Of a DNA stretch of 64,000 nucleotides, positions 8,531-17,535 are shown piece after piece. Position numbers and translations under genes: made by a program. The notes below the pieces were generated by a model, which was not told the origin of the DNA, searched no databases, and saw nothing but the letters and a program-made list of their open reading frames with translations. The stretch covers positions 181,481-245,480 of the forward strand of contig NZ_BDAE01000002.1 of the NCBI RefSeq assembly GCF_002091675.1, in the 5' to 3' direction. Positions within the stretch are counted from its first letter, which is position 1. Each line of letters begins with the position of its first letter. The DNA is from Pseudomonas luteola NBRC 103146. GTDB lineage: Bacteria > Pseudomonadota > Gammaproteobacteria > Pseudomonadales > Pseudomonadaceae.

Positions 8531-9510
8531 CAATTACCTGCCCGACGCGACATACGCGCCAACATGAGACGGGCCAGCATCAGCACGATGAACGTGACGA
8601 CGAACAGCAAAAAGCCCAGGGCGATCAGCGAGGAGCGGTGCAGATCCGTGTAGGCCTCGTTGAACTCGTTAGCGATGACCGAAGCAATGGAGCTGCTGGG
8701 CATCATCAGCGACAGGGACAGCTGGTGGGCGTTACCCAATACAAAGGTCACGGCCATGGTTTCTCCAAGCGCCCGTCCCAGGCCCAGGAAGATACCGCCG
8801 ACGACTGCTGAGCGAGTGTAGGGAAGAACGATATCCCAGCAGACTTCCCATGTCGTCGAGCCCAATGCATAGGCCGATTCTTTCAGCTGTTGTGGAACGG
8901 TACGGAAGACTTCATACATCACCGATGTGATGAAGGGCAGAATCATGATCGCCAGAATAATGCCGGCGCTCAGCATACCGATACCCAGCGCCGGACCCTG
9001 GAACAGGCCGCCGATAACCGGGATAGCGCCTAGATAGTCATTGATCCAGGGCGCCAGATACTCCGCCATGAACGGGCCGAATACGAACAGGCCCCACATC
9101 CCGTAGATGATCGAGGGGATGCCGGCAAGCAGTTCGACTGCGGACGCAACCGGCGTACGCAGCCACGGTGGTGCGATCTCGCTCAGAAACAGCGCGATGC
9201 CAAAGCTGACCGGTACGGCCAGAATCAGCGCAATCAGAGAGGTAACCAGTGTGCCGTAGATAGGCACCAGGGCGCCGAAGCGTCCGTTGACCACGTCCCA
9301 CTCGCTGCTGGTCAAGAAGGACCAGCCAAAGGTGGTAAAGGCCAGGCGACCACCCCAGAGTGTGGATACCGCTGCGCCAAGCATGACGAACAGGACAAGC
9401 AGTGCAGCGGTCAGCAGGGTAATACGGAACCAGCGGTCATGGCGCGTATCGCGTCTGGCACGCTGCTCTCGTTGTTCCCGGGTGGCGGTCGTATAGGGTA
9501 TAGCGGGCAT
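8530..9510 (-). CDS. pstC: Phosphate ABC transporter permease PstC
   Basis: 326 residues. A charged cytosolic N-terminus of about 28 residues (rich in RE and RR) precedes six membrane helices, and the EAA loop is [17 protein letters not shown]. It is the PstA partner in the inner-membrane phosphate channel. The ribosome site AAGGATC lies about 9 nt before the ATG. A strong hairpin separates it from pstS, as expected if the binding protein is made in excess over the membrane parts. Confidence 0.95.
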   Translation of the reverse strand: MPAIPYTTATREQREQRARRDTRHDRWFRITLLTAALLVLFVMLGAAVSTLWGGRLAFTTFGWSFLTSSEWDVVNGRFGALVPIYGTLVTSLIALILAVPVSFGIALFLSEIAPPWLRTPVASAVELLAGIPSIIYGMWGLFVFGPFMAEYLAPWINDYLGAIPVIGGLFQGPALGIGMLSAGIILAIMILPFITSVMYEVFRTVPQQLKESAYALGSTTWEVCWDIVLPYTRSAVVGGIFLGLGRALGETMAVTFVLGNAHQLSLSLMMPSSSIASVIANEFNEAYTDLHRSSLIALGFLLFVVTFIVLMLARLMLARMSRRAGN

Positions 9511-9529
9511 TTTTCAGGATCCTTCAGCA

Positions 9530-9564
9530 GTGCACCCCGCCTCGACGATCGAGGCAGGGTGCAC
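9530..9564 (-). terminator. pstS-pstC intercistronic hairpin
   Basis: GTGCACCC (9530-9537) pairs with GGGTGCAC (9557-9564) and GCCTCGA (9539-9545) with TCGAGGC (9549-9555): a 15-bp stem with one mismatch and a 3-nt loop. It lies 19 nt after the pstS stop. There is no T-run. It probably stabilises the pstS mRNA end or causes partial termination, lowering pstCAB expression. Confidence 0.65.
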
Positions 9565-9583
9565 GGGGAGGGGCAGTGGGGAA

Positions 9584-10603
9584 TCAGCTCTTGAAGTCAG
9601 ATGCCCAATACGCCTCGATCTTCTTGACCAGGGAGTCCGGCAGCGGAACGTAGTCCAGTGCAGCGGCATCCTTCTGGCCGTTTTCCAGGGACCACTTGAA
9701 GAAATCGAAGGCGACCTTGCTACGCTCGGCGTTCTTCGGTTCCTTGTACATGATCACCCACGTCGTGGCAGTGATTGGCCACGCGTCAGCACCTGGCGCG
9801 TTGGTCATCAGCAGGTTGAAGTCCTTGGAGGCGCCCCAGTCTGCAGTATCAGCAGCGGCCTGGAAGCTCTTCGCGTTCGGCTCAACAAAGGTGCCTGCCG
9901 CGTTTTTCAGCTGAGCATGGGACATCTTGTTTTGCAGGGCATAGGCGTATTCCACGTAACCAATGGAGTTCTTGATCTGCTTGATGTAGGCAGAAACCCC
10001 TTCGTTACCCTTGCCACCTACACCGGTCGGCCAGTTGATTGTGGTGCCGAAGTTGACCTTTTCCTTCCACTCAGGGCTAACCTTAGCCAGGTAGTTGGTA
10101 AAGTTGTAGGAGGTGCCCGAGCCGTCGGAGCGGTGTACGACGGTGATGTTGGCCGAAGGCAGCTTCAGGTCCGGGTTCAGCGCGGCGATGGCCGGGTCGT
10201 TCCAGGTCTTGATGGTACCCATGAAAATCTTGGCCAAGGTTTCGCCGTCCAGCTTCAACTGGCCGGGCGCAATGCCTTCCACGTTAACGACCGGTACGAT
10301 ACCGCCGATCACGCTGGGGAACTGACCCAGACCTGACTTTTGCAGATCGTCAGTGCTCAGCGGGGCGTCGGAGGCACCGAAATCAACCGTGCCCGCCTTG
10401 ATCTGGGCAATACCGCCGCCCGAACCAATGGACTGGTAGTTGATACGGTTTTGGGTTTTCTGGCTGTAAGCCTGAGACCACTTCGACAGTACCGGATAGA
10501 CGAAGCTGGAACCGGCGCCTGTAACGTCTGTTGCATGAGCGACCGTGCTCAGGCAGAGAGCAGACAGAAGAGCGGCAAGACGGAAAGTGCGAGTGGCGTA
10601 CAC
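9584..10603 (-). CDS. pstS: Periplasmic phosphate-binding protein PstS
   Basis: 339 residues. A 24-residue signal peptide ends in VAHA before TDVTGAGSSFVYPVLSKW; the TGAGSSF element and the later HRSDGSGTSYNF are the phosphate-binding loops of the PstS family. It captures phosphate in the periplasm and hands it to PstCAB. The start is a GTG at 10603 with AGGAGG 4 nt upstream. A Pho box and a -10 element lie 60-95 nt upstream, indicating PhoB control. Confidence 0.96.
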   Translation of the reverse strand: MYATRTFRLAALLSALCLSTVAHATDVTGAGSSFVYPVLSKWSQAYSQKTQNRINYQSIGSGGGIAQIKAGTVDFGASDAPLSTDDLQKSGLGQFPSVIGGIVPVVNVEGIAPGQLKLDGETLAKIFMGTIKTWNDPAIAALNPDLKLPSANITVVHRSDGSGTSYNFTNYLAKVSPEWKEKVNFGTTINWPTGVGGKGNEGVSAYIKQIKNSIGYVEYAYALQNKMSHAQLKNAAGTFVEPNAKSFQAAADTADWGASKDFNLLMTNAPGADAWPITATTWVIMYKEPKNAERSKVAFDFFKWSLENGQKDAAALDYVPLPDSLVKKIEAYWASDFKS

Positions 10604-10662
10604 GATGCCTCCTAGGCATGTCTGGCTGTTAAGTGAGGCAGAAGCTAGTTTGTGTACGTGAA

Positions 10663-10697
10663 ATTAAAGCGACAAATATGTTACAGAATTATGAACA
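10663..10697 (-). promoter_or_regulatory. Pho box and -10 element of pstS
   Basis: Read on the minus strand, TGTTCATAATTCTGTAACA (10697-10679) matches 14 of 19 positions of the PhoB box CTGTCATAAATCTGTCACA. Ten bases further on is TTTAAT (10668-10663), a fair -10, which is the spacing of PhoB-activated promoters. It lies about 60-95 nt upstream of the pstS GTG. Confidence 0.75.
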
Positions 10698-10828
10698 AGC
10701 GGCACTGAGCCATCAGGAGATTGTATCCAGGCGTGTTTTTCGGCTTTTAAATTGTCGTTATCCCCCTGAAAACAAAGGGTTCCGGAGGATATGGAAGGTT
10801 TATCCGAAATTTTTTGTCTATTTGTGCA

Positions 10829-10862
10829 AACCGACCGTGTGGGTGCTGTCACGGTCGGTTTT
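10829..10862. terminator. Hairpin terminator downstream of the small lipoprotein gene
   Basis: AACCGACCGTG (10829-10839) and CACGGTCGGTT (10850-10860) form an 11-bp stem with a 10-nt loop, followed by TTT on either strand. It lies 36 nt past the stop of the leftward lipoprotein gene and upstream of the pstS promoter, so it would insulate pstS from read-through. Confidence 0.65.
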
Positions 10863-10896
10863 AAGACAGGTTATTACGTGAGTCAGCCTGGAAGGC

Positions 10897-11148
10897 TTAA
10901 CGCGGTGATTCGGCATTACCTTCTTTCTGAGGGTCTTTTTCAGCTTCCTCAAGGCGCGCGGCATGATCAGCTTCTGCCGCGGCGGCACGCTCGGCATCGG
11001 CTGCCTGCTGATTACCGGCGGCTTCATGCTCCTTGGCCTTTTGCGCGTGTTCAGCAGCCTCCTTGCGGTGGTCCTCAGGCTGGTCATCACACCCGCCGAG
11101 TCCTGCCAGGGCCAAGGCTGTAAACAGGATGGCTAACCATTGGCGCAT
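10897..11148 (-). CDS. Small lipoprotein with Ala/Glu/Lys-rich helical tail
   Basis: 83 residues. The N-terminus MRQWLAILFTALALAGLGGC is a lipoprotein signal with a cysteine at the end of the lipobox, followed by DDQPEDH. The mature part is almost all Ala, Glu, Lys, His and Gln and should form one long helix or coiled coil. The function is unknown. The ATG at 11148 has AAGGGGGAG upstream, so the longer frame from 11220 is rejected. Asp after the +1 Cys could mean inner-membrane retention, but that rule is weak outside enterics. Confidence 0.8.
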   Translation of the reverse strand: MRQWLAILFTALALAGLGGCDDQPEDHRKEAAEHAQKAKEHEAAGNQQAADAERAAAAEADHAARLEEAEKDPQKEGNAESPR

Positions 11149-11184
11149 GGTGTACTCCCCCTTCTCATAATGATGTCGCTTGGA

Positions 11185-11234
11185 AGACAGCCGCTTTGCG
11201 TTAGTTCCAGCGAGGGCCACGCAAGCGGCTGTCT
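11185..11234. repeat. Inverted repeat upstream of the lipoprotein gene
   Basis: AGACAGCCGCTT (11185-11196) and AAGCGGCTGTCT (11223-11234) are perfect 12-bp arms around a 26-nt loop. There is no T-tract on either side. It lies just upstream of the leftward lipoprotein gene, where it could be in the 5' leader; no known regulator motif is recognised. Confidence 0.6.
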
Positions 11235-11337
11235 GCAGTGGTTGAGCCTGAAAACTGAGAACTACGGCAATGCTTGAGCAGAAAAAAACTGTGGCGGTAG
11301 AGGCGATGGGTATCGCTGTGCGCCACCCATCGTGCGG

Positions 11338-11362
11338 GCGCTACGAAATGAGCCGTAGCGCC
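11338..11362 (-). terminator. Hairpin after the nucleoside hydrolase gene
   Basis: GGCGCTACG (11338-11346) and CGTAGCGCC (11354-11362) give a 9-bp perfect stem with a 7-nt loop, 10 nt past the stop of the leftward gene. There is no U-run, so it is a weak or Rho-dependent end. Confidence 0.45.
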
Positions 11363-11372
11363 ATGACCGGGC

Positions 11373-12323
11373 TTAGGTGTTGGCTGTCAGGACCTCTTCC
11401 ATCCAGTGCACGACTGCTTCGCCATCGATGCCCATGCACACGTCGACAAGAGGTGACTGGTTCCACCGGTCTCCTACGAACTGGCGGCCTTCGGGTGCAA
11501 ATACGGTCTGGCCTTCGGCAAGCCCCTCGGTTATCACGTTCAGGTGGCCGCGTACGGTCTGGAACCACTCCGGATGACGCAGGAATGCTACGGCGCAGCT
11601 GTCATGGGGTGTACAGCCGTCTATGCCCAGGGCCGATTTGTAGAACTTGGCATAGAAGGCGTAACTATGGGCCAAGAGTGGACCCAGGGTGCGGTGCGCT
11701 TCGGTGATGCGCTGCATGCGCACCGGATCGAGGCAGGTGCGGTGGGTAACGTCCAGGCCTACCAGCGTGAGCGGCCAGCCAGCCGTCATGACGCGGGCGG
11801 CTGCATGCGGGTCGGAAAACATGTTGGCTTCCGCCAGTGGCGTAACGTTGCCGCCCTCACGGATCGAGCCGCCCATGACGATCACCTGCTTTACGCGGTG
11901 GATAACGTCCGGATCAAGCTCCAGGGCCTTAGCCAGATTACCCAGCGGGCCGACAGCCACCAGGGTGATTTCGCCGGGGCGCTTGCGCGTTTCCTCGACA
12001 ATGAACTCGGCCGCACTTTGGGACACCGCCTGACGCGTCGGGGCGGGCAGGTTCAGATTGCCCAGGCCGTCATCGCCATGCACATGGGCGGGAACAGGGT
12101 GAGGCGTTTTTTCCAGCGGAGTACCCATGCCCTGGGCCACGGGAATGTCCTGACCCGCCAGCTCGACAAGCGATAAGGCATTACGCGTGGCCGTCTCGAT
12201 CGAGACATTGCCGAAGGTGGTGGTCAGGCCAACCACTTCGATGCCCGGATCAGCCATGATGATGGCAATGGCCTGGGCGTCATCAATGCCCGGATCGGTG
12301 TCGAAAATGATAGGGGTTGTCAT
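11373..12323 (-). CDS. Inosine-uridine preferring nucleoside hydrolase family protein
   Basis: 316 residues, the normal length. The N-terminal DTDPGIDDAQAI is the calcium-binding Asp cluster of the family, and VIVMGGSI, EANMFSDPHAA and HDSCAVAFL are the other conserved blocks. The enzyme cleaves the N-glycosidic bond of ribonucleosides for salvage; base preference cannot be told. AAGGA lies 9 nt before the ATG. It stands alone and is divergent from the alcohol dehydrogenase gene. Confidence 0.93.
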   Translation of the reverse strand: MTTPIIFDTDPGIDDAQAIAIIMADPGIEVVGLTTTFGNVSIETATRNALSLVELAGQDIPVAQGMGTPLEKTPHPVPAHVHGDDGLGNLNLPAPTRQAVSQSAAEFIVEETRKRPGEITLVAVGPLGNLAKALELDPDVIHRVKQVIVMGGSIREGGNVTPLAEANMFSDPHAAARVMTAGWPLTLVGLDVTHRTCLDPVRMQRITEAHRTLGPLLAHSYAFYAKFYKSALGIDGCTPHDSCAVAFLRHPEWFQTVRGHLNVITEGLAEGQTVFAPEGRQFVGDRWNQSPLVDVCMGIDGEAVVHWMEEVLTANT

Positions 12324-12476
12324 GCGGTCATGTCCTTCTTGCTAAAGGGGGTGGTGGCGTTTGCATCAAGGCGCGCCAGGACCCGATAGGGGCACGGTAA
12401 CTTTGCCGGTGGAAACGAGTCCACTGTTTCCTGCCTTTTTCTGGCCGTTACGGCCTTCTGCAAGAGGACGATAAGC

Positions 12477-13544
12477 ATGATCAAGTCTCAGGGCTATGCC
12501 GCTCATTCCCCTCAGGATCCACTGGTACCGTACAACTTCGACCGGCGTGATGTAGGCCCACACGATGTACAGATCGATATTTTGTACTGCGGCGTCTGCC
12601 ATTCGGACCTGCACACTGCGCGCAATGAATGGAAGAACACGCTATACCCGTCAGTACCGGGACATGAAATCGTTGGTCGTATCGTAGCGGTTGGTGATCA
12701 TGTGACCCGTTTCAAGGTAGGCGATCTGGCTGGCGTAGGGTGCATGGTCGACAGCTGTCAGCAATGCTCTTCCTGCAATGAAGGGCTGGAGCAATATTGC
12801 GAGAACGGTTTCGTTGGTACCTATAACGGGCCGGTCTTTGGCGGCGAGAATACCTATGGCGGTTACTCTGACAATATCGTCGTCAGCGAAAAGTTTGTTC
12901 TGAAGATCACTCATACCGAAAATCTGGCTGCCGTTGCACCGCTCCTGTGTGCCGGTATTACTACTTACTCTCCGCTCAGTCACTGGAAGGTCGGTCCGGG
13001 CAAAAAGGTCGGTGTCGTTGGTCTGGGCGGCCTGGGTCACATGGCGGTCAAGATTGCCCATGCAATGGGGGCCCATGTCGTACTGTTTACAACCTCGCCC
13101 GAGAAGAAAGACGACGCGTTGAGACTGGGTGCTGACGAAGTGGTAGTGTCGAAAAATCAGGACGAGATGAATGCACACCTGAACAGCTTTGATTTCATCC
13201 TTAACTGCGTGGCCGCCTCGCACAACCTGGACGCGTTCATTTCCTTGCTCAAGCGTGACGGCACCATGACGCTGGTGGGCGCGCCCGGTGAGCCGCATCC
13301 GTCTCCCGACGTGTTCAACCTGATCTTCAAGCGTCGCCAGATTGCCGGATCGTTGATTGGCGGAATTGCCGAGACCCAGGAAATGCTGGATTTCTGTGCC
13401 AAGCACAACATCGTCTCCGACATCGAAATGATCAAGATGCAGGACATCAACGAAGCCTATGAGCGCATGCTCAAGGGGGACGTGAAGTACCGTTTCGTGA
13501 TCGATATGGCCTCGCTGAAAGAGGCCGCTTCTGTCGCCGCCTGA
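12477..13544 (+). CDS. Zinc-dependent NADP alcohol dehydrogenase (YahK/cinnamyl-alcohol type)
   Basis: 355 residues, medium-chain dehydrogenase fold. Catalytic zinc ligands lie in CGVCHSDLH (Cys38-Cys41 region) and PGHE (His63, Glu64); structural zinc is bound by Cys94, Cys97, Cys100 and Cys108. The cofactor loop is GLGGLGHMAVK. Relatives such as E. coli YahK reduce a wide range of aldehydes with NADPH. AGAGGA lies 8-9 nt before the ATG, and a strong terminator follows the stop. Confidence 0.94.
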   Translation: MIKSQGYAAHSPQDPLVPYNFDRRDVGPHDVQIDILYCGVCHSDLHTARNEWKNTLYPSVPGHEIVGRIVAVGDHVTRFKVGDLAGVGCMVDSCQQCSSCNEGLEQYCENGFVGTYNGPVFGGENTYGGYSDNIVVSEKFVLKITHTENLAAVAPLLCAGITTYSPLSHWKVGPGKKVGVVGLGGLGHMAVKIAHAMGAHVVLFTTSPEKKDDALRLGADEVVVSKNQDEMNAHLNSFDFILNCVAASHNLDAFISLLKRDGTMTLVGAPGEPHPSPDVFNLIFKRRQIAGSLIGGIAETQEMLDFCAKHNIVSDIEMIKMQDINEAYERMLKGDVKYRFVIDMASLKEAASVAA

Positions 13545-13560
13545 TCACTGACAGACAAAA

Positions 13561-13585
13561 AGCCCGCCCTGTGCGGGCTTTTTTA
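13561..13585 (+). terminator. Intrinsic terminator of the alcohol dehydrogenase gene
   Basis: AGCCCGC (13561-13567), loop CCTGT, GCGGGCT (13573-13579), then a T-run. The stem starts 16 nt past the stop codon. Confidence 0.92.
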
Positions 13586-13818
13586 TAGGTGGGGTAGAAG
13601 GGCCAGTCGCTTGAGTTCAGCCACAACACACCTTACGCGTGCCTCCACGGTCATATCGCCTTCCAGCCTAAGCACCGGGCAGGTACGCTGGCACAGCCAG
13701 GCGGTATGGTTAGCAAGGCTCCTGCTCCCAACCGCGGGACCACTATCGTATTGAGCAGCCCAGTCCAGTGGACGTAAAGCTGTTGATGGCCCGGCAGGCC
13801 TAAGAGGAGGTTTGCACC

Positions 13819-14292
13819 ATGACTGCCACACTAAGCGCACCGATTCCCAGTGATTACGAGGCACTGGTTGCCTGGGTGCCTACGGCTGACGCCTGCGCGC
13901 GCTGGGCAGGGCCCCTGCTCAGGTATCCGTTTACTGCCGTTGAGTTGCCGGAACTGCTGGAGGTGCCCGGCAAGAGCTTTTCATTGGTAGAAGGCGCCAA
14001 TCGGCCGCTTGCCTTTGGGCAATACCGAACCGTCTCGCCCGATACCGTCCATTTGTGCCGCATCATCGTCTCGCCTGACTGGCGGGGCCACGGTTATGGC
14101 AAGCAGTTGTGCGAGCAACTGATTCGGCAGGCTGTGGCGGACACAGGCGCTTCCATGGTTACGTTGCGCGTCTACTGGGACAATGCCGTGGCACAGTCGC
14201 TGTACCACAAGCTCGGCTTCAAACCAGTGGAGCTGCGCTCGGATGTGGATGTCATTGGCATGCGACTGATCCTGGCCGAGCAAACCGGTTAG
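13819..14292 (+). CDS. GNAT family N-acetyltransferase
   Basis: 157 residues. The acetyl-CoA loop is seen as SPDWRGHGYGKQLCEQLI, followed by VTLRVYWDNAVAQSLYHKLGF, the usual C-terminal half of a GNAT fold. The substrate is unknown. AGGAGG lies 7 nt before the ATG. The 230 nt upstream, after the adh terminator, hold no convincing gene. Confidence 0.9.
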   Translation: MTATLSAPIPSDYEALVAWVPTADACARWAGPLLRYPFTAVELPELLEVPGKSFSLVEGANRPLAFGQYRTVSPDTVHLCRIIVSPDWRGHGYGKQLCEQLIRQAVADTGASMVTLRVYWDNAVAQSLYHKLGFKPVELRSDVDVIGMRLILAEQTG

Positions 14293-14379
14293 CAGCCGGG
14301 CGGCTCATTCTTTAAAAGCCAGATCAACCGGTCTGCCGTCCGCTGGAAATCAGGGTCTGAAGGGTGCGAAAGCAGCGCA

Positions 14380-17300
14380 TCAAGGCGTAAGCTCATGGGC
14401 CGTCCTGTCCGTAGGGGAGGAAGACGCAGCAGAGGCCGCGCGCCGTTTGAAGCGCATGACCAGTGCATACAGGAGCGGGACGAAAAACAGGGTCAGCAGC
14501 GTGGCCGAGAGCATGCCGCCGAAAACGCTGGTGCCAATGGCGTGCTGGCTGGCCGAGCCCGGGCCCTGGGAAAACATGAGGGGCAGCACGCCGAACATGA
14601 AGGCTAGGGACGTCATGACGATAGGGCGCAGGCGCATCCGGGCGGCGTCCAGAATGGCCTGACGCAAGGGAGTGCCCTCATGCTGGAGTTCGCGGGCCAC
14701 CTCAATGATGAGGATGGCGTTCTTGGCAGTGAGGCCCATGATGGTGATGAGGCCGACCTTGAAGTACAGGTCGTCCGGCAGTCCGCGCAGCGTAGTGGCC
14801 ATGACCGCACCGATGATGCCCAGCGGAATCGCCAGGATGACTGCAAAAGGTACCGACCAACTCTCGTAGAGCGCTGCCAGGCACAGAAAGATCACCAGAA
14901 TGGACAGGCCGAACAGCAGGGGTGTCTGATCGCCGGACAGCCGCTCCTGGTAGGACTGCCCAGCCCATTCGTAGCCGACTCCGGTGGGTAGCTCGCCGAC
15001 CAGACGTGCCATGGCGTCCATCGCCTGGGTGGTGCTGTAGCCCGCCGCCGGTGTGGCGTTGATGGACAGCGAGGGGAAGCCGTTGAAGTGCTCAATAGCC
15101 ATCGTGCCCACCGTCCATTTGAGCGTCACGAAGGTGCTTAGCGGCACCATCTCGCCGTCGGCATTACGAACGCGAGCCTGGAGCAGGCTGTCAGGTTGTT
15201 GCCGGTCCTTGCCCTCGGCCTGGATGACGACTCGGCGGACCTGATTGTCATGGATGAAGTCCCCTACATAGAGCGAGCCGTAAAGGGTGGCCATGGTCGA
15301 GTTGATCTCATCCACCGAGACGCCCATGCTCTGGGCTTTCAAGCGATCAATGGAAACCTTGAGCTGCGGCGTGTCGTCCTGCCCCGAGTAGGTGGCGGTA
15401 GCGAATACAGGATTCTGCCGTGCCAGTGTCAGGAGCTTGTCCTTGGCAGCCAGCAAGGCTTCGTGCCCAAGCCCTGCGCGGTCCTGAAGACGCATGTCGA
15501 TACCGGCGGTGCGTCCCATGGAGGGCAGCGGCGGGGTGTTCAAGGCCTGGATAGTGACGTTGGGGATCGACGCGACGCCATTGGCAAAGTGCTCGTTCAG
15601 TCGTGCGATGATGGCATCGACGTGCTGATCGGGCGCCTTGCGTTCGGACCAGTCCTTGAGCGTGGGCCAGATCATGGCAGCGTTCTCTCCGCCGCCGAAA
15701 TAACTGAAGCCCTGCAGGGTGAAGAGCTGGCCGACCGAAGGGTCGCTGCGCAGATAGGCCTGTACCTCCTCTACCACCTGATGCGTCATTTCCTGGGTCG
15801 AGCCGGTGGGAAGCAGCACGACGGTGGCAAAACTGCCTTTGTCTTCGTTCGGCACAAAGGAACCGGGCAGGCGGCTGAACAGAAGCGCCAGCACGGCCAG
15901 CAGAACGAGATACAGCAGCACGAAGCGCACCGGTCGATTCAGGACACCGCCCAGGCTGCGTTGATAGCCTGCCGATAGGGAAGCCGCCCAGCGTCCTACC
16001 TTGCCCAGGCGGACAGCGTGTGGTGTTGCCGGCTTGAGCAGCGTGGCGCACAGGGCGGGCGTCAGCGTGAGCGCCAGAAATGCCGAGAAGGCCATCGGCA
16101 CGGCCAGCGCCACGGAGAACTGCCGGTAGATCGAGCCCGTAGCGCCCTCGAAAAACGCCATCGGGATGAACACGGCAGTCAGTACCAGCGTAATTGCCAC
16201 AATGGCGCCGCTGATCTGCTGCATGGCCTTGAGCGTTGCCTCGCGGGGCGCCAGTCCTTCCTCGCGCATGATGCGTTCGACGTTTTCCACTACTACGATG
16301 GCATCATCCACCAGAATCCCGATAGCCAGGACCATTCCGAACAGGGTCAGCACGTTGATGGAGAAACCCAGTGCCAACATGGCGCCACAGGTGCCGGCCA
16401 GGGCTATCGGTACCACGATGGACGGGATCAGCGTGGCGCGCAGGTTTTGCAGAAACACCAGCATGACCAGAAAGACCAGCACCATCGCCTCGATCAGCGT
16501 ATAGGCCACCTTCACGATGGACATATGCACGTAGGTCGTCGTATCGAACGCCGTCTGGTAGTGCATGCCCGGTGGGAACTGCTGGGACAGCTCCGCCAGT
16601 GTGGCCTTGACCGCCTGCGCCGTGCTGAGCGCGTTGGCGCCGGGAGCAAGCTTGATGGAAATGGCGCCACAAGGCCTGCCGTTCACGTAGGAGGGGTAGG
16701 TGTAATAATTGCCGCCCAGCTCGACACGGGCCACATCTTGAATGCGCAGGGCCGACCCGTCCGGGTTGACCCGCAGCGGAACCGCGCCAAAGGACTGCGG
16801 TGTATCGAGGATTTCCTCAACCGTCAGCGGGGCCGTCAGTGTGGTATTGGCAGGCACTGGGGGCGTGCCAATGGAGCCAAGGGTAATGCGCTCGTTATAG
16901 CGGTTAATAGCGCTGACCATATCTGAAGTGGTCACGCCCATGGCGGTGAGCTTGTGGACGTCCGGCCAGATCCGCATGGCGTATTCGGGACTATAGACCT
17001 CTACCTTGCCTACGCCGGGCACGCGCAGCAAGGCAGGGCGTACCACGGTGGTGGCGTAGTCGCCCATCTGGATATGTGTGATGTTCGGGTTATCTGCCAG
17101 AAGCGTGACGAACAGCAGGTCGTTGTCACCACTCTTGTCCACTTCGATGCCCTGGCGCCGCACGCTTTCCGGCAGGCGCTCCTCGACGCGCTTGATGCGG
17201 TTCTGCACTTCAATGGAGGCGATCTGCGGATTGGTGCCCGGCTCAAAGGACAGGCCAATCTCCACCTCTCCCGTGGCGGTACTGTCGGAGGCGAAGTACA

Positions 17301-17526
17301 GCAATCCCTCAATACCACTCAGCTCGCGCTCGATCACCGATGTCACAGTGCGCTCGATAACCTCGGCTGAAGCCCCAGGGTAGTAGGCCTGTATGCCTAC
17401 CCGCGGAGGCGAGACGTTTGGATATTGCTCCACCGCCAGACGCAGCGCCGTAAGGCCTCCGCCTAGAAAAATCATGATGGCGACGACCCAGGCGAATACC
17501 GGGCGCGCAATGAAAAACGAGGACAT
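14380..17526 (-). CDS. RND multidrug efflux pump inner-membrane transporter (HAE1 type)
   Basis: 1048 residues with the two-fold repeated RND layout: MSSFFIARPVFAWVVAI at the N-terminus, a large periplasmic loop, the helix-4 motif GILVDDAIVVVENVERI with the proton-relay aspartates, and the helix-10 motif GLTAKNAILIIEVA with the paired lysine. It exports hydrophobic toxicants by proton antiport. The adaptor gene lies 9 nt upstream in the same transcript. No outer-membrane channel gene is found in this window, so it would have to borrow one. Confidence 0.95.
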   Translation of the reverse strand: MSSFFIARPVFAWVVAIMIFLGGGLTALRLAVEQYPNVSPPRVGIQAYYPGASAEVIERTVTSVIERELSGIEGLLYFASDSTATGEVEIGLSFEPGTNPQIASIEVQNRIKRVEERLPESVRRQGIEVDKSGDNDLLFVTLLADNPNITHIQMGDYATTVVRPALLRVPGVGKVEVYSPEYAMRIWPDVHKLTAMGVTTSDMVSAINRYNERITLGSIGTPPVPANTTLTAPLTVEEILDTPQSFGAVPLRVNPDGSALRIQDVARVELGGNYYTYPSYVNGRPCGAISIKLAPGANALSTAQAVKATLAELSQQFPPGMHYQTAFDTTTYVHMSIVKVAYTLIEAMVLVFLVMLVFLQNLRATLIPSIVVPIALAGTCGAMLALGFSINVLTLFGMVLAIGILVDDAIVVVENVERIMREEGLAPREATLKAMQQISGAIVAITLVLTAVFIPMAFFEGATGSIYRQFSVALAVPMAFSAFLALTLTPALCATLLKPATPHAVRLGKVGRWAASLSAGYQRSLGGVLNRPVRFVLLYLVLLAVLALLFSRLPGSFVPNEDKGSFATVVLLPTGSTQEMTHQVVEEVQAYLRSDPSVGQLFTLQGFSYFGGGENAAMIWPTLKDWSERKAPDQHVDAIIARLNEHFANGVASIPNVTIQALNTPPLPSMGRTAGIDMRLQDRAGLGHEALLAAKDKLLTLARQNPVFATATYSGQDDTPQLKVSIDRLKAQSMGVSVDEINSTMATLYGSLYVGDFIHDNQVRRVVIQAEGKDRQQPDSLLQARVRNADGEMVPLSTFVTLKWTVGTMAIEHFNGFPSLSINATPAAGYSTTQAMDAMARLVGELPTGVGYEWAGQSYQERLSGDQTPLLFGLSILVIFLCLAALYESWSVPFAVILAIPLGIIGAVMATTLRGLPDDLYFKVGLITIMGLTAKNAILIIEVARELQHEGTPLRQAILDAARMRLRPIVMTSLAFMFGVLPLMFSQGPGSASQHAIGTSVFGGMLSATLLTLFFVPLLYALVMRFKRRAASAASSSPTDRTAHELTP

Positions 17527-17535
17527 GGTCTGCGC

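Noticed and set aside
9530-10336. 268-codon plus-strand ORF over pstS
   Set aside because: Shadow of pstS, which has all family motifs, a signal peptide, a ribosome site and a Pho box.
12651-13406. 251-codon minus-strand ORF over the alcohol dehydrogenase gene
   Set aside because: Antisense shadow; the plus strand encodes an intact zinc alcohol dehydrogenase.
13583-13864. 93-codon minus-strand ORF between adh and GNAT genes
   Set aside because: It overlaps the GNAT start by 46 nt and ends inside the adh terminator. The last 25 residues look protein-like, so a decayed 3' remnant of a gene is possible, but no family is recognised.
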